A DNA stretch of 64,000 nucleotides from Halichoerus grypus (lineage: Eukaryota; Chordata; Mammalia; Carnivora; Phocidae), in the NCBI RefSeq assembly GCF_964656455.1, contig NC_135720.1, positions 104,606,696 through 104,670,695 of the forward strand, read 5' to 3'. The notes under the pieces are model-generated. The model ran no database searches, was not told where the DNA came from, and worked only from the letters and a program-made list of their open reading frames with translations. A program made the translations under genes and the position numbers. Shown here piece by piece: positions 10,259-21,500 of this stretch (position 1 is the first letter of the stretch; each line of letters begins with the position of its first letter).

Positions 10259-12587
10259 ATCCAGAAAGAGAAAAACAGAACCAGCACTTCAGTGGCTTAG
10301 TTATAAAGAATGTGGCTAGCAAACAGGCACACCCCAAAGAGGGGCCCCAAAGCACGTTGAGCAATGACAGCCCGGTCAGAACGAGGGGTGGCTTTGAGGC
10401 AGAGCGCTCATTGGACATCTCCATCCCGCTCGTTTCATTCTTGCCAAGTCTCTGTGGTCCCATTGTCGCTGGTGCTCCCATCCAGAGCACAGCTGCATCC
10501 AGGCACCCGAGTCCCCAGAGACACATTTCCACGGGTCTGCATCCTTGGTGCCGGGGGCCTCACACAGGGCACCCCTTGTCTGCAACTGCGCCAGCCGTGA
10601 GGCTAAGGGGGTGCATTCTCCTGGAAGCTTTCCCTCTTTCTTTCCTTCTACCCTCTTCTCGGCCTGGCCTCCTACCTGGCTCTGTAAACCAAGACAGGGG
10701 CAGCCTCTTCCTTTCACTCTGACTGCCCCCTCTGTACTTTGCTTCACTCCCAACGGTCCTATCGGCTTCTTTTCTAGCTGCGTGACCTTGGGCAAGTCAG
10801 TGCTCCAGTTTGCTCATAAGGAGAGACACTGTTTCCTAGGGAAAGCTTGTGTTATATGACTGAAGGGGCTATGTTGATGTAAGGGGTTTTATTCATCAAA
10901 GTAATTAATGCGAGCAGTCCCACAGTCAGCCCCCAAAGCGCAGTGGCTTAGCATACTAGAAGCTTATTTCCCACTCCGGAAGATTCCAGGGCAGGTTGGG
11001 CAGCCTTGCTCCATCCAACAGTTGAGGCCTCGGGACCACGTGGTCTCCGTGCTGCAACAAGGGAAGCGGGTGGTGGAAGAGGTACACCAGCTTTAGCCAC
11101 CTCAGCCCAGAAGCGACCCCCATCATTCTGCGCATCGTCCCCTGGCCAGAGCAAGTCCCAGGACTCCACCTCAGCCACACGAGAGGTTGGGAGGCATGCA
11201 CAGGAGCACCTGGAATATTTGGGGAGCACGTGCCTGCCCTACGTTTTCACCACCACCTCATCGCCTCACCCCGCCCCCCACCCCAGGCCTTGTGCTTTGC
11301 CACCTTTTCTGTCCTGAGCCCTAGGCGGCAGTCATGAGAAAATGCAATGCTAATAATGGAGAAGTCCAAAGAAATCTCCTATTTGCCCCGTTCGCAAACC
11401 CTTCGGACATGAACTCCTTGCCTCCAGCCGGGGCAGCCTTGCTGAGGTAGGGGCGCAAGGGGCAGCAGCAGAGACTCACACCTTAGTGTGGGGCCCTTAA
11501 TTTGGCCCAGTTGGGGGAAGGCCCCGCCAGGGAGGAACGTTGTGTGGAGGCGCGTGGCACCAAGAACCAGCTCTGGGGGGACAACACCATGGGGACCAGA
11601 GTGAGAAGAAGCAGCTGGGTCTCTCTGACCTTTGACTTCTGATTACCTCAGCCCCAGCCTACGCTAGCTGGCTGGGTTCCTGCCCCGTGCATCCAGCTGT
11701 TGGAGGTGCCTCGACACTTGGCATTTGTGTAGGACCAGGTGCTCCGCAAGGGGCTCATACATCTCGCGTCATTTTCTCTTCGCCACAAAATTCCAAGGGA
11801 CTCTCATGAGGGACAGCCTCCTGCAGCCTTCGGTGAGCACCCAGCCAGAAGAGCCGGGAGGTTTGGGAGGAGGAGTTTCTTCCCCAGGGGGTCCCTGCCT
11901 TGCTCTGTGAAGGTCACTTTTCCATGTTGAGGCCACCATGGCAGTGAGGGTGAAAAACAGGAAAACAGCAAGTCAGAGAGCTGCAGGAGAGAAAACCAAA
12001 GCAAATTCTGCCCTCCCGACTCCAGTCCTCATGTCCCTTCCCTCCCAGAATAGCAGGGGGGAAGAAGAAAAGATGGGTGGAGAAGGGCATCCTCCTGTCC
12101 TCCCTGTGGCTCCCTGCAGCTGCTCCCCACCCCCAGCATGGCCAGCTGTGAGGGACTGCTTCCTCTCCTGTGGGCACGTCCTCCCCATGCTTCCCGGGGC
12201 GGGGGGTGCCTTCTGTTAGCCACGGGGGCAGACAGGCCCTCCCTCCATGTCCCAGGTGACCCTCTCCAGCCTCCTGGAGTGCACACCACACCGGGCCTCC
12301 TCTAACAGCCAAGTGAAGTGGTTCCAGACTCATCCCCCACAAACGTGGGGAAGCAGCTTTGACCCCAAGATCCAGAGACTCCTGGGACATGTCCATCCTC
12401 CAGGTCTCTGCTCCTGGGGCTGTTGCCCTCTTTCCTCACTCCCATGTGACCCCATGGCTCCTCCTCCCTTCCCCAAACTTCCATGAATCCACACCTGCTA
12501 TGTGTGGCAGATGAAGGGAAGACAACCTAACCCAGGAATCCACACAACACCTCCCTGCTCCAGAGGACCTTGGCACCCATCCAGCCA
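10259..12587. other. GC-richer non-coding stretch, no gene recognised
   Basis: Base composition rises here. Contains a short MIR-like piece at about 10778-10845 ('gctgcgtgaccttgggcaagtcag') and an ancient repeat-like block at 10925-11230 whose start 'ccccaaagcgcagtggctta' resembles blocks at 30.14 and 53.4 kb. Overlapping open frames of up to 160 codons on both strands have no family match I can recognise. Confidence 0.5.
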
Positions 12588-12588
12588 C

Positions 12589-12617
<29 letters not shown>
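12588..12617. repeat. (CA)n microsatellite
   Basis: About 15 CA units uninterrupted. Confidence 0.97.
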
Positions 12618-12620
<3 letters not shown>

Positions 12621-12814
12621 CTTGTGGGCTGTCTTCCTTCTGTCTGACTGCATCTGTTCTCCTACTTGTCAGAGCCCCATCTCACTGGCCACATCTTATC
12701 TTCTCCTTTTAAATATCATTTACCCACCTTCCCCTTTCCTGCCACGGAAGGGTTCCAAATTCCTGATGTCTTTAGCTGTGAGGGTGATGTCGCTCTCAAA
12801 TATCACAAAGAGGC

Positions 12815-13525
12815 AGAATAGCATGACAGTTAGGAGTACACACAGCCCTGAGCCAGACCGCTGGGGTTCATATCCCAGCTCTGCCACTTACTGGCCTTGA
12901 CTTTGAGCAAGCTACTCAACCTCTCTGAGCCTCAGTTTCCTCATCTATAAAACCAGGATAATGATATTGCCTACCCCACAGGGTAACCATTCTTTGAGAA
13001 TGAAATGACATAAAGCATGGTTTGAATGCTGGCCCCCAAAAAGATATGTCCATGCACTAATCTTCAGAATCTGTGAACATGAGTTTGTTTGGAAAATGGA
13101 TCTTGGCAGATGAAATTAAATGAAGGGTCTCCAGAAGAGATCATCCTGGACTACCTGAGTGGACTGTAAATCTAATGACAATTGTCTTTATAAGAGACAC
13201 ACAGAGGAGAAGCCCAGGAGAAGATAGAGACAGAGACTGGAATGATGTAGCCACAGTCCAAGGAACACCTGGAGCCATAGAACCTGGAAGAAGCAGAAGA
13301 GGATTCTCCCCTACAGCCATAGGAGGAAGTGGGGCCCTGCCAACTCCTCGAGTTTGGATTTCTAGCCTCCAGAACTATGACAGAATAAATTTCTCTTGTT
13401 TTAAGCCACTCACCTGGTGGTACTTGCTACGGTAGCCCTAGGAAATTAATACAACTACTCAAACAGTGCCTGGCACATGGAAAATGTTCTATAAATATTA
13501 GGAACCAATATTATTGGATCTAACT
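12815..13525 (+). repeat. MIR SINE split by a MaLR LTR
   Basis: Nearly complete MIR: 5' and core at 12815-13017 ('ctctgccacttactggcc', 'cctcagtttcctcatct') and 3' end at 13454-13525 ('cagtgcctggcacatgg...'). An MLT1-like LTR is inserted between, which dates the MIR as older than the LTR. Confidence 0.88.
13018..13453 (+). mobile_element. Solo LTR of MaLR/MLT1A-like endogenous retrovirus-like element
   Basis: Runs from 'tggtttgaatgctggccccc' through 'tctttataagagac' and 'gacagagactggaatgatg' to the polyadenylation region 'agaataaatttctcttgttt' and 'ggaaattaataca'. This matches the MLT1A type of MaLR LTR. No internal retroviral sequence follows, so it is a solo LTR. A 5-base duplication is not evident, as expected for its age. 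Confidence 0.88.
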
Positions 13526-14230
13526 ATCATTGGACATAATTATTATTGAACCTAATCATTAAAAGTAATGATTATAGGGGAAAACCCATCCACCTGTTTT
13601 GCTAAACCAGACGGATGTCTTCCCAGTTTTCACCCTTAGCAGAGATGCCTTCTAAAGCTCTGATCTGGACTCCCGTCCCACACCCACAAGGGATTGAGTG
13701 AAATTTTCTTCCTGTCACACTCCGGAACCTTCCAGTACATTCTCTTGGTGGTCTAGAGGCTGGACTCTTGGTCTGAGCACTTTCTGATCAATTCTATTTT
13801 CCCCAATCCTTTGCTCCTGCCAAATGAGAGGACTTACTATCTCTCCTGCATTAGCCATGACTTCCCAACTCGCTGCCTATACCCAAATGGTGTTACTAGA
13901 GCCTGATATTGCACTCTGCTATTTCCATGTTCCCCAGTCTTACCCACCTGTCCAGACTCAACACAGACATTGTTGTTCTGTGAGCCCTCTCTGACAGGGA
14001 GAATATGAAGTCTCTTGCCTCCTTGCGCCTCTCTTTGGGCACTTATCCATAATGCCAGGCTTCCATATCCGACCCCATTTCTACATTCTGTGCTGATACC
14101 AGCAAATCCCTCCTCAGTGACTCTGCCTGCAAAACAGGGCTAATCATACCCTCTGGTTTTGAGAAGGGCATGAGAAAAAACCAATGCATGCCTAGATCCT
14201 ACTTGTAAAGGGACATCAGCAACTTCCACA
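13526..14230. other. No gene recognised
   Basis: Unassigned sequence; AT-rich at the left edge with short imperfect ~18-20 base repeats of the type 'attattgaacctaatcatt' (13490-13560). Some phrases near 13950-14030 are L2-like but too weak to call. Confidence 0.4.
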
Positions 14231-14269
14231 CAGTTGTAAACTAATAAAGTTCTCATAATTGCAACACAG

Positions 14270-14645
14270 TTTAACATTATTTCTGAAAGTTTTCTTATAT
14301 CCACAATCTCATCTGGATACTCAGTGACCCTATGAAGAAGGCAGGCAGAGATTACTATCCCTCTTTTACTGATAAGAAAACTAAATCTTAGAAGGATTCC
14401 AATTTAGCTAATATTTTATTATTGAGCACATTCTATGTGACAAACACTGAATTTGGTACAATCACATTATATTTGCTCAGAAATCTTTTGAAGTGGGTAC
14501 TATTTCCCCCTATTCTATAAATGAGTACAGCAAGTGGCTTAGAGGAAAGAAAGTAGCTTGCCCAAGGTCACTCAGCTGGCTAGCACCAACCGCAGGACTT
14601 GAACCCAGTCTCCTGGATCTCAAAGCAAGGATCTTTTCATGAACT
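14270..14645 (-). repeat. Two adjacent antisense MIR fragments
   Basis: A partial MIR at about 14270-14398 ('ctttactgataagaaaactaaatctta') is followed by a nearly complete one at 14403-14645 ('ttgagcacattctatgtgac', 'gcttgcccaaggtcactcag', 'gcaggacttgaacccag'). Both are in antisense orientation. Confidence 0.85.
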
Positions 14646-14936
14646 ATGTTTCTACCAGGAGAGTCACGTGGCATAATATGTGGGTGATTTAGAGTGACAA
14701 GCGAGCAAACCTACTTCTGGGTCAAGTTTTCTGTGACTCCATTTCTCCATCTGTGAAGTGAGAGAGCTTGTAGAAATACCCAGGGAACACCAGCTTCCAT
14801 GGAGATGAGCAACATCCCGGTTAATTGCCATGGTTGGCACTGGGGTTTCTGGACCAAATAAGACAGAGGATATGAAAGTACTTTGTAGAATGGAGAGAGT
14901 TCAGTGACTGAAAGCTCTAGTTTCACTGCTAAATAA

Positions 14937-15265
14937 CAGTTGACCCTTGAACAATACAGGGGTTAGGGGCGCCAACCCCCTGCACAGTTGAAAATTCACA
15001 TATAACTTGTGATTCCCCCCCAAATTTAGCTAATACCTACTGTTGACTGGAAGCCTTACTGATAACATAAACAGTCGATTAACACATATATTGGATGTTA
15101 TATGTATTATATGCTGTATTCTTACAATAAAGTAAGCTAGAGAATAGGAAATGTTATTAAGAAACTCATAAGGAAGAAAAAATATATTTAGAGTACCATA
15201 CAGTAAAAAATCCACATGTAAGTAGACCCACACTGTTCAAACACGTGTGGTTCAAGGGTCAACTG
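14937..15265. mobile_element. Tigger-like (mariner-type) non-autonomous DNA transposon
   Basis: Terminal inverted repeats 'cagttgacccttgaacaata' and the complement 'ggttcaagggtcaactg', with interior 'aaacagtcgattaacacata' and 'cttacaataaagtaagctag'. This is the internally deleted type of a Tigger2-like element. It has no transposase and would have moved only with a partner enzyme. A 'ta' follows the right end, consistent with a TA target; the left one is mutated. Confidence 0.88.
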
Positions 15266-15599
15266 TAATTCCTCTAGTTAAGAGAAACATCAAATATAGA
15301 TTTCCACTTTTTAAAAGAAAAAAAAATAAAAGAATCAGAATCCATAACACTAAATCCATTTTGAGTGTGGAACAAAATTCACAAAACCCAGGTTTGAAAA
15401 CACACCCCTGTGTGTAGGCTCATGGGTAAGTGGGTCTTAGTGTTCTCACTGATGAAAGAGAAGCTGGCTTCTCTTACAGGCATTTTATTTTTTTTTTAAC
15501 TGCTGGCAAGCCCCTGGGGTCCTGGGATCCTGGGATCATTTCTGATGTGTGGTGGTGCTGTCACTAGCCCAGCCCCACACAGTTCTGGGAGAATAATGG

Positions 15600-15750
15600 A
15601 AGCCTGAGCTGTCATTCCATATCAGCCATTTAAAAGCCCCATGACTTGGAGCAAGTCTCAGTTTTCTCATTTATAAGATGGGAATTTGGTCTCTCCTATT
15701 CATCTCACAGAGCACTGGGTGGTTGAGAATAAATGACCCATGTCTGTAAC
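15600..15750 (+). repeat. MIR fragment, sense
   Basis: Recognised from 'agccccatgacttggagcaagtc', 'tcagttttctcatttataag' and the trailing 'gagaataaatgaccc'. It ends directly at the purine microsatellite. Confidence 0.8.
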
Positions 15751-15758
15751 AATGACTT

Positions 15759-16199
15759 AAGAAGAAGGAGAAGGAGAAGAAGAAAGAAGAAGGAAGAAGA
15801 AAGAAGAAGAAGAAGAAGAAGAAGAAGAAGAAGAAGAAGAAGAAGAAGAAGAAGAAGAAGAAGAAGAAGAAGAAAGAAGAAGAAAGAAGAAGAAAGAAGA
15901 AGAAGAAGAAGAAGAAGAAGAAGAAGAAGAAGAAAGAAGAAGAAGAAGAAGAAGAAGAAGAAGAAGAAGAAGAAGAAGAAGAAGAAGAAGAAGAAGAAGA
16001 AGAAGAAGAAAGAAGAAGAAGAAGAAGAAGAAGAAGAAGAAGAAGAAGAAGAAGGAAGAAGAAGAAGAAGAAGAAAGAAGAAGAAGAAGAAGAAGAAGAA
16101 GAAAGGAAGAAGAAGAAGAAGAAGAAGAAGAAGAAGAAGAAGAAAGAGGAGGAAGAAGAAGAAGAAAGAGGAGGAAGAGGAGGAGGAGGAAGAAGAAGA
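15759..16199. repeat. Long (GAA)n purine microsatellite, 441 nt of uninterrupted A/G
   Basis: Every base from 15759 to 16199 is A or G. The bulk is GAA repeats, broken by occasional AAAG, GGA and, at the right end, GAGGA units. Long GAA/TTC tracts can form intramolecular triplex (H-DNA) and tend to be length-unstable; that is known of such tracts, not measured here. It creates large false open frames (poly-Lys/Arg/Glu on one strand, poly-Ser/Phe/Leu on the other). Confidence 0.98.
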
Positions 16200-16249
16200 T
16201 GACAAAGGACATCCACTGAGTGACATCTCTCTATCTTGCTGCCACAAGA

Positions 16250-16890
16250 GTGTCCAAGGATGAAGTTGCTTCTTACAAAGGTTTCAAGATTCCAGGATCC
16301 CCGAGTCCCAGAGAGGGCAGGAACTGGCATGCAGAGCTGGAGGGAGGTCACAGGGTGGAGTGTGAGGCTCACATGTGGCTTTGATTTCCAGCGGTTTGCA
16401 ACAGAGAAGAGGATCCTTGCAAAGCAGTGGCCTCTCCAAAGCCTTATGGGGCAGGATGCTGGAATGAGATGGGATTCAGCATTCTTGAAGTTCTGAAGCC
16501 TGACACTTTTTATGTTTTAAATCCTCTCCCTTATTTCCTGTTACCCTCTTCTTCCTGGCTGTAATCTTACCTATTAACTCAGGAGCAATGTGATTTAAAG
16601 GGGACACAGGGTTTCAAATAGGTTCAAGATGCTCAGAGTTTTAAATAAACCACTCAATTCCTTTTTTAAATTATTTTTTATTTTGCAGTCCAGAAAAAAA
16701 TCTGGGTTTTTTTTTTTTTCCTTTCAGCACTTTCTCATTGAAGTCAGATTGGTAGAGTTTTTTTTTAAATAATCTTTTAAAAGACAGAATAATTATAGTT
16801 TAACTTCATTTTTCCAAAACAAATATATAGATTTTTTTCTGTTTCCTGTGTCTAATGGTCATAGCCGTCATTTAACATTGTTTTGCAGAC
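16250..16890. other. No gene recognised
   Basis: Unassigned; T-rich around 16670-16860. No coding or repeat signature strong enough to name. Confidence 0.4.
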
Positions 16891-16894
16891 AATA

Positions 16895-17050
16895 ACTATG
16901 CCAACATTTGGAAAGCACTTTCACATTCATTATCTCAAATTGTTTTACCACATCATTCCCATTTTATAGGTAAAGAAACTAGGGCTCAGAGTGTAGGGCC
17001 ACACAGCCAGTGGAGGCAGATTTCAAATTCTAAATTGCTGTTTAGAAGCA
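16895..17050 (-). repeat. MIR fragment, antisense
   Basis: Recognised from 'gaaagcactttcacattcat', 'cattttataggtaaagaaac' and 'gccacacagccagtgg'. Confidence 0.82.
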
Positions 17051-17389
17051 GCACTCATTCCCAGGTATTTTCAAGGTCTGCCCTTGAAACTGTATTTCTA
17101 GACTGTGGGTAGCTGACAAACAGGGATGGCATGAAAAGACCAGATAGAGAAGAAAGACAAGTGAGTTCCAATGATGCAGGTGAGTCCCCTGGGTTGAAGG
17201 AGGTAAAATGTACTATCCAAGGAAGTCAGCTGAGGCCAGTGGAACAAAGCACTACACCCTGCAAGGGCTTATAGAGGAACAATGGGTGTGCCCTGGTCCA
17301 GGGCACTCATCAGGCTCCTAAGAGGTCATATGTGTAATCTGCAGGATAGGATGTAGTTTGGGAGCATGAAATAATGGGCCTGTATGATG

Positions 17390-17510
17390 AAATATTTATT
17401 GAGCACTTACTATGTCAAGTACTGAGCCAAGTGCCATGGGACTACAAGTAGCACATGAAACAGGTGCACTCTCCTCAAGGGGCTTCCAGTCTAGTTACGG
17501 AGACAGAACT
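17390..17510 (-). repeat. L2 fragment, antisense
   Basis: The phrases 'tttattgagcacttactatg', 'tactgagccaagtgccatgg' and 'ctcctcaaggggcttccagt' form the antisense L2 3' end. Confidence 0.75.
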
Positions 17511-18384
17511 AAAACAAGGAATGGCAGAAGAAATAATGTCTGCATTCAATGTCATGGCATAAACTAGAAGTATAGGAGTGTGGAGCAGAGGAAGACCAAT
17601 GGGGACCAGAGGCATTTAGAGATGTGGAAGATAGAATGAGAAGGGCTACCATTTCTAATCAAAGTTCCAGAAGGAAAGAGAAAAGAAGATGGAGAAGAGG
17701 CAATTCTCAAAGAGAAAGTGGCTTCTCTTTCTTTAGAACTGGTGAAAAATCAGGTAGAAGCACAAAATGTATCAGAAGTATTTAAACACACACACACACA
17801 TACACCTGGATATATGATAGTAAACTAAAGGACACCAACAATAAAGGAAAGATATTAAAGCAGCCTGAGAAAAGACCAATCATCAAAAAAAGGGCATAAA
17901 AATTAAAAAACATAATTCTCAAGGGCAAATATGGAAATCATCTTCAAAATGCTTGGAGCAAATCTTTGTCTACCTACATTTGTGTACCTGGAAAAATTTA
18001 TCTTTTAGAACTTGAGTGATATAAAGACATTTTCTAAAATAAAAATAAAGAGCATCCAAACAAGCCAGTAGTAAAAAAATAATGATAATTATAACAACTT
18101 CAAAAGAATATATTTGAAGAAGAAAAATGATCCCAGGTAGAAGGTCTAAGATGCAAGATGGATTGATGAATAAAGAGATTAATAAGTATTTATATAAATC
18201 TAACCAAATATTTTATATACATAAATTATGATAATATCTATTTTGGGGTATAAAAAAAGATAGAACTGAAAACCAAACATAAAAGCATATTAGTCTAGAA
18301 GGTGTGCACAAAAAGTTAATGTCTTGCAAGTTTCTTATATTATCTGGGAAGAGGGTTAAAATATTAACTTAGAATTTGTTTAAT

Positions 18385-19748
18385 TCCATACAAATTTTAG
18401 GATTGTTTGTTCCAGCACTTTGAAAAATGTCATTGGAATTTTGATTGGGATGGCATTGAAGGTATAGATTGCTCTCGGTAACATAGACATTTTAACTATG
18501 TTTATTCTTCCGATCCATGAGCATGGAATATTTTTCCATCTTTTTGTGTCTTCTTCAATTTCTCTCATGAGTGTTCTGTAGTTCTTAGAGTATAGGTCCT
18601 TTACCTCTTTGGTTAGGTTTATTCCGAGGTATCTTATGGTTTTTGGTGCTATTGTAAATGGAATTGTTTCTCTAATTTCTCTTTCTACAGTTGCGTTGTT
18701 AGTGTATAAGAAAGCAACTGATTTCTGTGCATTGATTTTGTATCCTGCCACATTACTGAATTGCTGTATGAGTTCTAGTAATTTGGGGGTGGAGTCTTTT
18801 GGGTTTTCCACATAAAGTATCATGTCGTCTGCGAAAAGAGAGAGTTTGACTTCTTCTTTGACTATTTGAATACCTTTTATTTCTTTTTGTTGTCTGATTG
18901 CTGTTGCTAGGACTTCTAATACTATGTTGAACAAGAGTGGTGAGAGTGGGCATCCTTGACGTGTTCCTGATCTTAAGGGAAAGGCTCTCAGCTTTTCCCC
19001 ATTGAGGATGATATTCGCTGTGGGTTTTTCATAGACAGATTTTATGAACTTGAGGAATGTTCCCTCTATCCCTATACTCTGAAGAGTTTTAATCAGGAAA
19101 GGATGTTGAATTTTGTCAAATGCTTTTTCTGCATCAATTGAGAGGACCATATGGTTCTTCTCCCTCCTCTTATTAATGTGTTCTATCACATTGATTGATT
19201 TGCGAATGTTGAACCACCCTTGCATCCCGGGGATAAATCCCACTTGGTTGTGGTGGATGATCCTTTTAATGTATTGTTGTATCCTATTAGCTAGGATTTT
19301 GTTGAGGATTTTGGAATCCATATTCATCAGGGATATCGGTCTGAAATTCTCCTTTTTGATGGGGTCTTTGCCTGGTTTGGGGATTAAGGTAATGCTGGCC
19401 TCATAGAATGAGTTTGGAAGTTTTCCTTCTGTTTCTAATTTTTGAAACAGCTTCAGTAGAATAGGTATTATTTCTTCTTTGAATGTTTGGTAGAATTCCC
19501 CAGAGAATCCATCAGGCCTTGGACTTTTGTTTTTTGGGAGGTTTTTGATCACTGCTTCAATCGCGTTACTGGTTATTGGCCTATTCAGGTTGTCAATTTC
19601 TTCCTGTTTCAATCTTGGCAGCTTATAGGTTTCCAGGAAGGCATCCATTTCATCCAGATTTCTCAGTTTATTGGCATATAGTTGTTGATAATAATTTCTA
19701 ACAATTGTTTCTATTTCCTTGGTGTTAGTCGTGATCTCTCCCCTTACA
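18385..19748 (-). pseudogene. LINE-1 ORF2 reverse-transcriptase segment, inverted
   Basis: Roughly 450 codons of L1 ORF2 read without a stop on the − strand. They cover the reverse-transcriptase fingers and palm: NFRPISL, then motif A region [11 protein letters not shown] (about 19112-19147), motif [10 protein letters not shown] (about 18950-18976) and the catalytic FADD (18821-18835), then thumb and connection up to LKFVWN. The endonuclease domain is missing and the C-terminal part has been separated by the inversion. The open frame on this strand continues past the junction to 19930, but only by chance. It cannot make a working ORF2. Its intactness indicates a young insertion. Confidence 0.95.
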
Positions 19749-20784
19749 TTCAATAAATGGTGCTGGGAAAATTGGACAGCTACATGCGGAAGAATGAAAC
19801 TCGACCATTCTTTAACACAATACACAAAGATAAATTCAAAATGGATGAAAGACCTCAATGTGAGACAGGAATCCATCAAAATCCTAGAGGAGAACATAGG
19901 CAGTAACCTCTTTGACATCAGCCACAGCAACTTCTTTCAAGATACATCTCCAAAAGCTAGTGAAACAAAAGCAAAAATGAACTTTTGGGACTTCATCAAG
20001 ATAAAAAGCTTCTGCGCAGCAAAGGAAACAGTCAACAAAACAAAGAGGCAACCCACAGAATGGGAGAAGATATTTGCAAATGACACTACAGATAAAGGGC
20101 TGGTATCCAAGATCTATAAAGAACTTCTCAAACTCAACACCCAAAAAACAAATAATCAAGTCAAAAAAATGGGCAGAAGATATGAAAAGACACTTCTCTG
20201 AAGAAGACATACAAATGGCTAACAGACACATGAAAAAATGTTCATCGTCATTAGCCATCAGGGAAATCCAAATCAAAACCACATTGAGATACCACCTTAC
20301 ACCAGTTAGAATGGCAAAAATGGACAGGGAAAGAAACAACAAATGTTGGAGAGGTTGTGGAGAAAGAGGAACCCTCTTACACTGTTGATAGGAATGCAAG
20401 TTGGTACAGCCACTTTGGAAAACAGTGTGGAGGTTCCTCAAAAATTTAAAAATAGAGCTACCCTATGACCCAGCAATTGCACTCCTGGGTATTTACCCCA
20501 AAGACACAGATGTAGTGAAAAGAAGGGCCATATGCACCCCAATGTTCATAGCAGCAATGTCTGCAATAACCAAACTGTGGAAAGAGCCGAGATGCCCTTC
20601 AACAGATGAATGGATAAAGAAGATGTGGTCCATATATACAATGGAATATTACTCAGCCATCAGAAAGGATGAATACCCAACTTTTACATCAACATGGATG
20701 GGACTGGAGGAGATTATGCTAAGTGAAATAAGTCAAGCAGAGAAAGTCAATTATCATATGGTTTCACTTATTTGTGGAACATAA
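19749..20784 (+). pseudogene. LINE-1 ORF2 C-terminal segment, frameshifted
   Basis: Sense part of the same insertion, from FNKWCWENW to the ORF2 stop after VSLICGT at 20784. It is broken in two places: a run of seven A at 20163-20169 shifts the frame, and TGA/TAG codons near 20386-20391 replace the tryptophan expected in the 'HCWW' cysteine motif. Reading resumes downstream (20401-20784: [29 protein letters not shown]). No function expected. Confidence 0.93.
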
Positions 20785-21500
20785 GGAATAGCATGGAGGA
20801 CAATAGGAGAAGGAAGGGAAAAATGAAGGGGGGTGGAAATCGGAGGGAGAGATGAACCATGAGAGACTATGGACTCTGAGAAACAAACAGGGTTTTAGAG
20901 GGGAGCGGGGAGGGGGGGATTGGTTAGCCTGGTGATGGGTATTAAGGAGGGCACATACTGCATGGAGCACTGGGTGTTATACGAAAACAATGGATCGTGG
21001 ATCACCACATCAAAAACTAATGATGTATTGTATGGTGACTAACATAACATAATAATTTTTTTTTAATTTTTAAAAAAGAATTTGTTTAATATGCATCATG
21101 AAATTTTAATGAAAGAATAGAAGGCATGTATCACATACAAGTTAGTGAGAAGATGGGGAGAATAAAATAAGAAAACGAACTTAATCCAAAAAGAAAGAGT
21201 AAGAAAGGAGAAAAAAGAAAAAGCAAGACAAACAGGACAAAGTAAAATGACAGAAATAAGCCCAAATATGTCTACAATCACAATAAGTGTAAAAAAACTA
21301 AACTCATCATTTAAAAAACAGGGATATCAGATAAGAATTTTTAAAATATCAACTATAGGCTGCTTATAAAAGATACATCTAAAATATGAGGGAACAGAAA
21401 GGTTGAAAGTAAAAAAAGGTAGAAAAAACTACATCAGTCAAATACTAACCAGAAGAATCTGGAAGTGCAAACAGTATCAGACAAAATAGACATAAGGAGC

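Larger units (their letters stand above)
18385..21076 (+). mobile_element. Young carnivore LINE-1 insertion with 5' inversion (twin priming)
   Basis: A single insertion with exact 14-base duplications 'agaatttgtttaat' at 18371-18384 and 21077-21090. The left part (18385 to about 19748) is antisense and holds the ORF2 reverse-transcriptase region. The right part (about 19749-21076) is sense and holds the ORF2 C-terminus, the 3' UTR and the A-rich end. The stretch of ORF2 between the two parts, of the order of 90 codons, is absent at the junction. This is the classical result of twin-primed L1 reverse transcription. The 3' UTR ('gagcactgggtgttatac', 'aatgatgtattgtatggtga') is of caniform type. 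Confidence 0.96.
17770..21500 (+). repeat. Old LINE-1 (L1M type), interrupted by a young L1
   Basis: A-rich decayed L1 sequence at 17770-18384 ('ggcataaaaattaaaaaacat', 'gataatgataattataacaa') continues at 21077-21500 ('aactataggctgcttataaaag', 'gaaaggttgaaagtaaaaaa', 'caaatactaaccagaag', 'tcagacaaaatagacataag'), in sense orientation around the end of ORF1 and the start of ORF2. The young inverted L1 at 18385-21076 is inserted in it. Ends approximate. Confidence 0.7.

Noticed and set aside
11914..12396. 160-codon − strand frame in GC-rich DNA
   Set aside because: Overlaps equally open frames on the other strand; proline/glycine-rich composition is expected from base content; no motif.
10259..12587. 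GC-rich region as a CpG-island promoter
   Set aside because: CpG dinucleotides are not dense enough by eye and no first exon is recognisable; observed/expected CpG would need to be computed.
12588..12617. (CA)n run as a possible Z-DNA regulatory element
   Set aside because: Ordinary dinucleotide microsatellite; no further evidence.
15671..16372. Open frames of 150-233 codons on both strands across the purine tract
   Set aside because: They are created by the (GAA)n repeat (poly-Ser/Phe/Leu or poly-Lys/Arg/Glu) and exist in many frames at once.
18753..18953. Secondary − strand frame with a histidine/arginine/threonine-rich product
   Set aside because: Shadow frame of the L1 reverse transcriptase.
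19719..20201. 160-codon + frame across the L1 inversion junction
   Set aside because: It joins antisense and sense L1 sequence by chance at the junction; only the part after about 19749 is ORF2.
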